Assembly: GCA_016098155.1 (NCBI GenBank)
Contig: JAAAJB010000700.1
Span: 1 to 16,659, forward strand
Source: Actinomortierella ambigua
Lineage: Eukaryota > Mortierellomycota > Mortierellomycetes > Mortierellales > Mortierellaceae
Reading direction: 5' to 3'
Length of the DNA: 16,659 nt
A program made the position numbers and the translations under genes. The notes beneath the pieces are model-generated. The model made no database searches. It had not been told where the DNA came from and saw nothing but the letters and a program-made list of their open reading frames with translations. Each line of letters opens with the position of its first letter. Within the stretch, counting starts at the first letter, position 1. This document shows, piece after piece, positions 8,307 to 16,659 of the stretch.

Positions 8307-11300
8307 ATGACCCATTCCGTCGCTCCGAGCGCGACAGCTTCGGCGTCCACTTCCAGCGCGGAACCTTACTCTCTCCCTCCCAATTTCAAAGGCCTCATCC
8401 AGCAGTATCTTGCCGTGAGCATCCCGACCATCACCTTCACTACAGAGCTTGTCGATCTGCTGGAGCAAGCCCAAGTTCAATTGCACTCGACGCGTGTCAA
8501 GGTGGTCATTCGTTGGTGGAAGCAGGAACGAGCCAGCGCCCTCGCTGTTTATCCAAAGCTCAATAACGCGCTTGACCTTATTCAACGCAATGTCTTGCTT
8601 CCCGATCCCCAAGAGCCTTCCTACGTCTCTTCCTACCACGCTCTCGACCCGCCCTCGTCGGCGGCTCAGCCTCCCCTGTCACCGCTGCTCTCATCCTCGG
8701 CTCAACATCCGCAGCCACAGAGAGAGCAACAGCAACAGCGCCAAGGCCAAGGCCGAATTCGAAGTCCATGGAGAAGGCTTTTGGGAGACAAGAACAAGGG
8801 CCAGCACCTTAACCACGCTCAGCATTCCCAGCAGGAAGACGGTTCTGGTCCAACCACCACGGCGCAAGAATGCCAACAGCAACAACGTCAACACCAGCAA
8901 AAGGGGAAAGGAAACCTGTTCAAACGACTCTTTTCCTCCAAGGCACATTCAACCCCTCGCTCTCGCCCTGCCCCTGAGCGACAGGAACGAGATGGTGTTG
9001 CAGAGTCTCTCTCAGATCCAGCCCATTCAATATCGACAAACAATCCTAACAACAATAGTAACAACAACCATAACAAGAAAAACAACAACAAGACTACCAA
9101 CAATAGTAGCAATATCAACATCAACACCGCCAAGGAGAGCAAGCCCTTGCCAGACTTACCCGAGTCGGCTCTGCCCCTGACAGTTGCCTACCCTCTCCGG
9201 TGTTCACCAGAGCTTTTCCACCAGTATGTCCACAACATGTCGGCCCTTATGCTCGAGGTCCATATTTGCCCTGACCTGGTGGCTCTTGCAACCGTACCAG
9301 ATATGTCAGAGTTGTTTAGCAATCTCAATGGGACCTTTTCGGGAGTGTTTCCATTTTCTGCAGCTGTGCCATCCAGGATCGCCCACCATGCATCCATGGC
9401 GGAAAGGGTGCTCGGAAAGCGCGCCATTCTAGGTATGGTTGTCTTCCAAGCCTGGTTTCAGGACACGTCGGACGTTGCAGACACGTCGGAGGAAGACACG
9501 GAGTCCATCACGGGCAGCTCAGACATGTCAGAAAGCTTGGACTGTTTGGATCGCCCTCCACCGCCGCCACCCGTCCACTCTACACACAAACCACATCAAC
9601 CACATTTCCCGCATACTCCCCATTCACCTCCCCAACTCCTCCACTCCCCCCACCCCCCACCTCAGCCTCACCCCTCCTATCCACATGTCCAACACCACGG
9701 AGGCCATTTCCACCCTCAGCGTCCGACCGCTCAAGGGGTTGTCCATCAGGTTCACTCACACCAGCCACACCATCCAATACACCATCCGCACCATCAACGC
9801 GAGCCCTCTGCTGGCTACAGTGGGCACAACCCATACTCTGAAGATCGCGTGCACGCCTATCAGCAGCCTATCTTGCACCCCAATCAGCAACAGCGGCAGC
9901 AGTTAAAGTCACCTGTAAGCATATCCTTCCAGCATCCGCACCAGCACCAGTCCCAGCTCCTGCCCCAGCCCCAGCCCCAGCTCCAATTCCAACATCACCA
10001 TCTGCAACATCCTACGGGTCAAAGCCATGCCCTGCCACTCCAACCAAGTTTTTCGCCTGCTCAAGGTCGACCGGCGTCCACGCTGCAAAACACTCTACCT
10101 CCACAACAGAGACTCGCTCCCCATGAAGCGCGACCGCCCCGCATCCAGATCCCAGTCCCTCAGGTAGACCCCCCACCTAAAAGTGTGGCGACTGGCACAG
10201 CCCTGTTGTCCTCCCAGGACGCCCTGGGCATGCCTGTGCGACATGGTCGGCAGCGGTCGACGATGGATGACTATGCACGTCTGGCTGCATACGAACCCCG
10301 CATGTCGGTCGAGACAACCCGCACCACTCAGAGCTCGCGCTCACGACCTCGGTCAGATGCGACCGCAACAGCCATTGGCCGTCTTGGCACATTGTTGACG
10401 CGTGGTGAGCAGTTGATGCAAGGTAAGAAAATACAAAAACCACATTCTGCCTCTCTCTTCCGTACCATGCGATCGAATCATTTTATACTTCCACGCGTGC
10501 TGCATTGTTTTGACGAGGAGAGTGTTGTTGTGTTGGAATGGAGGCCCATCTCCTTCTTGACAACTACAAACTCAGCTGACCCCTATTCTTTTTTTTTTTC
10601 CCTTGGCCCCTCAAAATAACACAACAATACATTTACGCCATTGTTGTTTGTTGTGCTTCATTCACTCAGGCATCAAGACAAGCTTTGAGCTCGACCCTGA
10701 AGAGGTCCGGGTGCGGGAAGACACTGCTCAGAGACGACTTCACAGCCGTCCTGCCCGAGGGGAGCTGCATTCGCGTGTCCCTGCTGCTACTGCTGCTGCA
10801 GTCGTTCCTCGTTCCCCACCCCTTGCCTCGGCTGTGCGCCAATCACAGCCCGCATCATTTCCTCCCGACCCCAAAGACCCTGTCCCGTACTGGCCTAGCC
10901 ACTCACGGTTCACGCTGGAAGTGGCCGTCTGCACGGCTTACCTCACCTCGAGGTCCTTGCTCAAACGGTCTAAGTCGACGCAGCCCCCTCTGATGAAGAA
11001 GGCTCGGACCTCCTCCCCCTTACCGGCCGTCAACAACCCACCACCTTTCAGCGCGTCTCCCACGTCACTGTTGCCTCATCCACCAGCACACTACCACCAC
11101 CGCCAAGATGGCTCGGAGGCTCACCAACAGCAGGAGGAACGCATGCGGCCAAGCCGGGTTCCTGGATACCGCGGCGACTCGTTTGACGATCGCGGACGGA
11201 CAGAGGTGAGTGGTCCTACGGGCCATACTCCATGGTCGATGCGACGTTCCGAGACAGAGGTGTTGAATCGGCCACGGCATTTAGAAGGCGACGAGGAGGG

Positions 11301-12509
11301 GGAGGAGGAAGGGGCGCCCACTCCGATCAAACGCCAGACAGACCCACTCCCTCTCTCGCATTCGCCAGCCTCTCCTTCTTCCTCCCTCCAGACTTCTTCC
11401 AATTCCCCACGTCGCCAGCTGCGACGATCAGGGCCGTCGATCCGCCCCTTGACCGTGTCACTGACCATGCCGGGCTTCTCCCAATTCCTGCAGCAGCAGC
11501 GACAATCGCTCTCTCCGTCACATACAAAGCCAAAGACGGAGGACGACGAGGGAACAGTGGCCCCCACAGGGTATCAATCCTTTGGACCGGCACCTGGCCA
11601 GTCCGAACCTTGGCGAGAGTCACGAGAAGAGGCTCCCATTGTGGCTGCAGCTGGCCAAAGCCTGCGAGGGGCAGCGAACCCGCCGCTCCGTGGGCCTTCC
11701 TCGTCGTCTTCCTTCACGCCCATCCTCTCGACCGCATCGAAGCAACCGCCGTACAAAATGTCGGGTGCTGATGAGCTAGAGACCTATAGCCGCCATCGCA
11801 GATATCCCCATCACCACCATCCTCCTGCTGCTGCTGGTGCTGCTGTTCCAGCAGCACCAGCCCATCCAAGGCGGCAGGATGCATACCAGCCACCGCTTTC
11901 AGCCGATAGTCGCTCCACTCGCCAAGAAGAAGCTGAAGAAGAAGAGCACGATCCAAGCCCTTACTCGCGCCACCCTCTTCCTCCTCGTCCTTCTGGTCGT
12001 CACTCCCATGGTCGTCGCCACCGCCGCCCACGGCTCGACAGTCAGGACCGCCTGCAGATCCGGATGAACCCCACGCAAATCGCCAAGCTCGGCCAAATGC
12101 CACCGGACTTCTTTCACACACGGACAGAGTCACACCTGGTGGTCCCTGCTTTGCTTTCCAACTACAGTAGCAGTGCGGGTTCGGAGGCTGGAGGAGAAGA
12201 AGCAGGTGGTGGTAGTAGAGGCATAGGCAGTAGTAGTCCACAGCATTCTTCTCGAACTCGTCGCCATCTTCATCGCCCGCTTGGAGTCCCAATAGGTGTC
12301 GTCATCGGAGACAACGGTGAAGAAGATTATGATGTTGATGATGGCGAAGAGGAGGAAGAAGAAGAAGAGCTCTCGCGCCGACGTCGCCATGGATACAAGG
12401 GCAAAGGCCGGGCCGACACTAGCTCGTTAATGAGGGCTCAGTGGGACGCGCCTACGGCATCGTCGCGCCATTCGCGGGAGAGTTTCTCTAGTAGGCACTT
12501 GCTATTGAG

Positions 12510-12542
<33 letters not shown>

Positions 12543-13806
12543 ATACCCACAGCCACACCGTTATCAACATCAACATCAACAGGCGGCGCCGACACCAGGG
12601 ACAAGGCCTGGATATCATACTGCTGGGCGACGGAGACGCCGGAGTAGCATGAGTGGCAGCCTCAGTGGCAGCCTCTCACAGAGTCATCGGAGCGTGAGTG
12701 TGAGCTCCTACGACAGCATGGAGGAACTTCAGCAGCAGCAGCAGCAGCAACAACGGTCGGCACATGCAAGGAGGAATAACCACCATCACCACCGCAACCT
12801 AGAGCGAGGCGCCATACCCCATCCCCAACCTCTCCGTCGAGATCAGCAGCGGTATGTATCTCAAGAGCCACGTCAGCAAGACCCAACAACCACCACCACA
12901 AAGCCCGCCAAGACCAAAAAGAAGGAGAGGGAGAAGGAGAAGGAGGGGGAGAAGGAGAAGCGTGGTCATCCACAACGATTCGACTTTGTGGCCAAGACCC
13001 ATCTCCTGTTGACGCCAGAGACGGTGGCGACGCTGATGATGCGACGACTGGCTGTGGAGGTGTGGAAGGTCAACCAACGGACAAAAGAGGCCACGGACCT
13101 GGGTGTGGCCAAGGTCCCGTTGTCGAAGCTCATCCAAGATATCATGCAACAGATGCAAGACCAAAAGTTGGAGTCGTCCATGTCGTCTTCGGCGACAACG
13201 ACGACGCACCAGTCTTGGGGCGGCGGTGGCGGCGGTGGAGGTACATCCTGGAAGCAGCCACTCCGACGAGGTGGTAGCTCACAACACTCAATCCACTATG
13301 CTCACTCACGCCAGTCGTCTCTCCATCATCACCACCACCATCCATATATGCATGAGCCGCAGGGTGACCTCAATACGAAACGGTCTCAGCGCCACCTTCA
13401 TGAAGGCTATGGTGGTGGTGGCGGCGGCGGCAGTGGTGGAGGGCCCAAACATCAGCCATCATTCTCCGGATCGTCGTCGCGGCGTGGGCTGCAGATTCCA
13501 GCGACGGTGACGACAGCATCCAAGTTTGGGTCGACGCTGAACCCGACACCCTTCATCCCCTTGGAAGACGATTACCAGCGTCGACAACGGCAGCAACAGC
13601 AACAGCAACACCAGCAGCACCAGCAACAGCAACATCAACAGCCACAACAGAGTCAGCGTCGACGCACCTTGTGGGAACTTGGCCCTCGGATGTACCGCAT
13701 TCACTCTCGACGCGGGACAGTGGTGGGCCATTTGGAGGCCATTGTCAAGATGCGTCCACGCGGTGATTCGCAGTCGGATATTTCCGTCTTTTCGCGAGCT
13801 GCATGA
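8307..13806 (+). CDS. Giant low-complexity protein with two C2-like modules, 2 exons, function unknown
   Basis: Exons 8307-10422 and 10670-13806 are joined by a GT-AG intron (CAAG|GTAAGA, CACTCAG|GC) that preserves frame, giving about 1750 residues. I do not recognise the family. Residues 24-100 look like a compact, partly helical domain (LVDLLEQAQVQL, KVVIRWWKQERAS). Segment A, about 285-386, runs CSPELFHQY, SALMLEVHICPD, LATVPDMSELF, GVFPF, ILGMVVFQAWF. Segment B, about 1470-1732, runs LTPETVATLM, RLAVEVWKVN, LGVAKVPLSKLI, then a long insert, then RGTVVGHLEAIVKM. The shared order suggests beta-sandwich, perhaps C2-type, folds. Residues 784-804 (RFTLEVAVCTAYL) may be another strand. Between them lie Asn-rich (245-274), His/Pro-rich (417-471), acidic then Arg-rich (1257-1280), poly-Gln (about 1320 and 1393), Lys/Glu (1450-1470), poly-Gly (about 1555) and Gln-rich (1679-1700) tracts. 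The start at 8307 is preferred because the frame upstream is pyrimidine leader. Existence is fairly sure, function is not. Confidence 0.85.
10423..10669 (+). other. Intron of the large plus-strand gene
   Basis: At 247 bases it has a consensus donor GTAAGA and acceptor TTCACTCAG, and splits a Gly codon (phase 1). The reading frame stays open a long way into the intron, so unspliced transcripts would end in an unrelated tail. Confidence 0.85.
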
Positions 13807-14292
13807 GGTCTGCGAAAACCCACCCCCCCCCCCCCCCCCCCCCTTTTTTTTTTTTTCCTCTTCTTCTTTCAGAAGATTCTTAATATTGTCCATTCACCAT
13901 AATCACCTTTTGCTATAAGTATAGACCTGTTTTTGTTTTGTTTTTATACTAGTTTTTGCTTTATTGTCTATTTAAGTTTTTGTCAGAAAAGTTAGAAGTA
14001 CTAGACGCCACCAACATAGTGCTTAATGGGACTTATCTATTTGAATCACTACGGTTGATCACGGCAAGCATCTATAGCAGATGCGCTGGGTGGGAGGAAA
14101 TGGCGGAGCTGGACTCCATGGGAGGTGTAAACAATATTTGTACTAGGAAAAAAAAAAAAACTCCGTGTGAATGGGGGAGGGTAAGTGTGCTGCAAGAGAG
14201 ATTGGAGCATTGTCATCTAGTGGCCCACAGCACTGATGTCTTAATTCGTGGAAATATCATTTCAGTGTTTTGAGGGGCGTCTGGGGCAGTGG
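13807..14292. other. Convergent intergenic region
   Basis: It holds the 3' regions of the large gene and of the small secreted protein gene, which point at each other. Apart from the C21/T13 tract (13823-13856) and a 13-base A run (14148-14160), nothing notable is seen. Between 13900 and 13985 it is T-rich, as expected for a fungal 3' untranslated region. Confidence 0.55.
13823..13856. repeat. Homopolymer tract C21 then T13
   Basis: Twenty-one C (13823-13843) pass straight into thirteen T (13844-13856), seventeen bases after the stop codon of the large gene. The G-rich minus strand could form a G-quadruplex. Exact lengths are likely to be unreliable in the assembly. Confidence 0.9.
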
Positions 14293-14676
14293 TTAGTCTA
14301 CGATGTACTTGCCGGACTGGATGCCAGCCCAAGGGTGTTTATAATGACAAGCCTTCGAAATCATCGCTTTGCTGCTGCTGCCGCTGCCGCCACTACCACC
14401 ACCAAAGTCGGCGCGGATACTCCGCCAAAAATCGCCACAGGCTTTAGCATGAATCCAATGTTGGAAGACGCACTGGAGCAGCACGCCGTTGTGATACACC
14501 TCCCAGACACGGTTGCGCGGAGGGTACGGTGATACCCGACCATGACTCTCGATGCGATCGATCGCGCTTTGGGCCCTTTGCTCCGCTGCGACGCGATAGG
14601 TTGTGCATGCTGCTTGGGCGGACGATGCGGTGGTGGCAAAGACAAAGACTGCCAAGAGTGTTTTGCCAATATGCAT
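14293..14676 (-). CDS. Small secreted four-cysteine protein, function unknown
   Basis: A single exon of 127 residues begins at the ATG at 14676-14674. A TTG just before it is not needed. Residues 1-22 form a good signal peptide: Lys5, a hydrophobic core LLAVFVFA, and an Ala-Gln-Ala site before ACTTYRVA. The mature part, of about 105 residues, has four cysteines (24, 69, 80, 110), enough for two disulfides. It is rich in aromatic residues (VWEVYHNGVLL, CVFQHWIHAKACGDFWRSI) and contains a Gly/Ser linker (about 92-102). I do not recognise a family. Size, secretion signal and cysteines resemble small secreted proteins of fungi, some of which are effectors or antimicrobial peptides, but nothing here proves such a role. 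It is convergent with the large gene. The existence call rests on the signal peptide and the open frame only. Confidence 0.6.
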   Translation of the reverse strand: MHIGKTLLAVFVFATTASSAQAACTTYRVAAEQRAQSAIDRIESHGRVSPYPPRNRVWEVYHNGVLLQCVFQHWIHAKACGDFWRSIRADFGGGSGGSGSSSKAMISKACHYKHPWAGIQSGKYIVD

Positions 14677-15157
14677 CAAGTTGTTTATCTATATTATCAA
14701 AAATACGTGATGTTAGTTTAGTATTCCAAAAGCCAGTGGGGCAACATGGCTTGCCGCCCAGTACATAATGCTCTTAGAGACGTACTTTGGGTTGGAGTAT
14801 GAAGAAGGGAGTGAGTACAGGGAAGTGAGGGTAACAATCGAGTTTTCTTACTTTGTGAAGGGCAATGTGGAAATGATAAAAAAACGAGGTATTGGAAGGG
14901 ACAACAGATCTCTTTTAAATGCGGCGGAGCGGAGATATGGTGGGCGGCGATCATCCTCTTCCCACAGCTACTTCACTTGGACCTCATCCCATGCAAGAAA
15001 GGCAAGGGAAAACATTGAAGAGTTGTCAACAACCGTTTCCCAATCATGTGAGTGCTCTCCTCATATACCGCCGCCCTTTGTGTTCAGTTAATCCCAGGTT
15101 AACGAGCGTGGTGAGTTCAAACGATGATGAAGCAATTTTCTTTTTCGCGTCTGGGAA
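14677..15157. other. Upstream region of the secreted protein gene, no further gene seen
   Basis: An AT-rich stretch (14685-14720) directly upstream of the secreted protein start, including ATATAGATAAAC on the minus strand, is the likely core promoter. A plus-strand frame at 14768-15091 (107 codons) has no recognisable domain and lies in this promoter, so I do not call it. Confidence 0.4.
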
Positions 15158-16150
15158 TTATTTCAGTGGATTTGATTGGGACGGCACACACTTGGCGCAC
15201 AATGCAGATGGGCTCTTGCGCTTGAACTTGGAGAAGAAAGAGAACAAAAAATAGTGGGAAAAAGTTTCTTTCTTTCTTTCTTCGTCAAAATCTAGATCAG
15301 GCCCTGCGAAAAGCACTCTCCTCTTTTCCGATCTAACGTCTCTCAATGTGTAAAGATCGGCAGTCTTGAAAATGAGGCAGGGGTGGTGAAGTGCGAACAA
15401 GGGCTCTTGATTATGTCCAAATACGGTATGTGCAGTTGGCCGACCAATGGATGTCCTCTGCTTTGATATGGGGCTTTCATATGTATCGAAAAAAAATTCC
15501 CTTCCTTCTCCATCCCGTGAACGGCTCTTTCTCCTGAACATCCTGGCCACAAAGGGGGGAGGCTGAGAAGCTTCCTCGGCTCTACGATAAGAATTGAGGG
15601 CCCATTGGCCTTCCAACAAGGAGTGCAAGTAAGATTTTTTGGGAGGTCGGCCTGTAGTCTTTGAGCAACCAGATATGACCCTGACATGTTGCGGTTCATA
15701 CTATACCTGCGCTGCAGCCGAGTTATCCGCCTGCCGTTGCCCATCATGTTCCAAGAGATGCTAGTCCATATGCGAGATCTAGAGGAACAGTCCTGCCAGA
15801 AGGCAGGGCCGTACTGTCCACCAAAGAGACACGACCAGCTCCTCTTTCTCGTTGCATAAAGATCAGCATAGATAAGATACCGGCCCACGAGTCTCCGGCG
15901 CTCCCAAAGAACGCAGTAATAATAAAGGGCGCTCAGTCATGGATATCCGTCATCTCCACCGAGCAGACTCATCCAGAATCTGGTGCTCGTACACAGTCAC
16001 CCACCGGGTCCATCACCATACCGCATGGTTGCATAGCTACATGGCGTGGGATCGGTTTTAGTGTACAGTTGGCACAATCAAGCACCGGCCGCGCACATAC
16101 TAATCTCCAGGACAACAAAATACAGGCAGTCTTGGACCACAGACCATAGC
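15158..16150 (-). pseudogene. Possible decayed or misassembled gene, unrecognised
   Basis: Minus-strand translation looks protein-like in successive frames. A stretch upstream of about 16000 (LYTKTDPTPCSYATMRYGDG) is followed by two TGA stops in the same frame. The frame is then open from about 15940 (ALYYYCVLWERRRLVGRYL, then GGQYGPAFWQDC). At about 15700 the better-looking frame changes register by what would be a 5-base insertion (TATAG next to TAT) and runs on to a stop at 15158 (SYLHSLLEGQWALNSYRRAE, PPPFVARMFRRKSRSRDGE). No good donor site explains the shift as an intron. A TTTC microsatellite (about 15265-15283) codes part of the tail. No homology is recognised, and a chance open frame is possible. 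Confidence 0.25.
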
Positions 16151-16659
16151 ATAGTCACCAGAGCGTGTCCTTCAATGTGCAAAGTGTAGACTGCACACCA
16201 CGGCAACCGAGGTTAGAGGTCACGTTTGGCACACTTTTGGCCGGTGCTGGCTTTGACCCATCTGTTGGTACAATGCATGGCCTTTACCGTCTCCGGGTCC
16301 CCTCCTTTGGCCCTTACTCCATAATCAGATATTCTATGTATCCACCATAGGCTCATTCATTACCATTCAAGATTCAAGTCTGCGGCAGGCATGATAAGGG
16401 GTGAGTCGCTAGGTTGGAAAGATTTACTCCTAACGTCTTACACATTGTCGAGAATAGGTTGCGTTTCGCAGGTCGGGAGACTGAATGCGTACCAACGAAT
16501 GAAACACTACCGAGATTATAAAGAAAAAACGCGTCTCACGGACTAGTACGCGTCAAAGAATGAAATCCTCTCTTGATTCCCGTCCAAAAAAAAAAAAAAA
16601 AAAAAACAACAAAAAAAACCCCCCTAAAAAAAACCCCCTTTGAAGGGCAAAAGAAATCA
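16151..16659. other. Window end, no gene seen
   Basis: One 61-codon plus-strand frame (16165-16350) has no domain or leader and is not called. The last 75 bases are low complexity: a 21-base A run (16586-16606), then alternating A and C runs. Such sequence often marks a contig end. Confidence 0.4.

Noticed and set aside
7580..8566. Plus-strand frame of 328 codons rich in Ser, Leu and Pro
   Set aside because: It is low-complexity leader sequence and overlaps the first domain of the large gene in another frame.
10603..10669. A separate gene starting at 10603
   Set aside because: A consensus donor at 10423 and acceptor at 10669 join the two long frames in phase, and this part is intron.
14677..14679. 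TTG as start of the secreted protein
   Set aside because: An ATG follows directly and gives a normal signal peptide.
14768..15091. Plus-strand frame of 107 codons
   Set aside because: It lies in the divergent promoter region of the secreted protein, without recognisable motif. A second frame is also open here.
1..16659. tRNA, rRNA or transposase genes
   Set aside because: No TTCGA-type arm within a cloverleaf, no rRNA segment and no transposase or reverse-transcriptase motif was seen in the frames read. A covariance-model scan would be needed to be certain.

Overview
This is a eukaryotic, most probably fungal, window. All three larger genes carry spliceosomal introns, and I place 14 introns by eye. 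Proteins are interrupted by long low-complexity inserts (Ser, Gln, His, Asn, Gly runs), and microsatellites and homopolymer runs are common. This style fits an early-diverging filamentous fungus of the Mortierella/Mucoromycota type, but that placement is inference from style, not from a marker gene.

Layout. Bases 1-575 are non-coding and hold a strong 130-base foldback element (121-250). On the minus strand, 2949-576 encodes a five-exon nucleotide-sugar 4,6-dehydratase (TGDS/RmlB family) swollen to about 540 residues by two disordered inserts. It is followed, in the same orientation and 338 bases upstream, by a ten-exon UBP6/USP14-type proteasome-associated deubiquitinase (5764-3288, about 490 residues). 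That gene includes a 15-base microexon. Bases 5765-8306 show no convincing gene. They hold a hexanucleotide repeat, a G-run next to a TATA-like stretch, a CAG run and a long pyrimidine-rich leader.

On the plus strand, 8307-13806 is a two-exon gene for a protein of about 1750 residues. It is mostly low-complexity, but two short segments share one strand pattern that looks C2-like. A C21/T13 tract lies just after its stop. A small secreted four-cysteine protein is on the minus strand at 14676-14293. From 14677 to the end no gene can be called with confidence. Minus-strand frames between about 16150 and 15158 look protein-like but are broken by stops and a frame change, so a decayed gene is possible.

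The genes do not form a pathway. The dehydratase serves nucleotide-sugar metabolism, the deubiquitinase acts on the 26S proteasome, and the other two are of unknown function. The points most worth a second look are two GC-AG introns among 14, the microexon and run of frame-neutral exons in the deubiquitinase, the paired C2-like modules in the giant low-complexity protein, and the foldback element.
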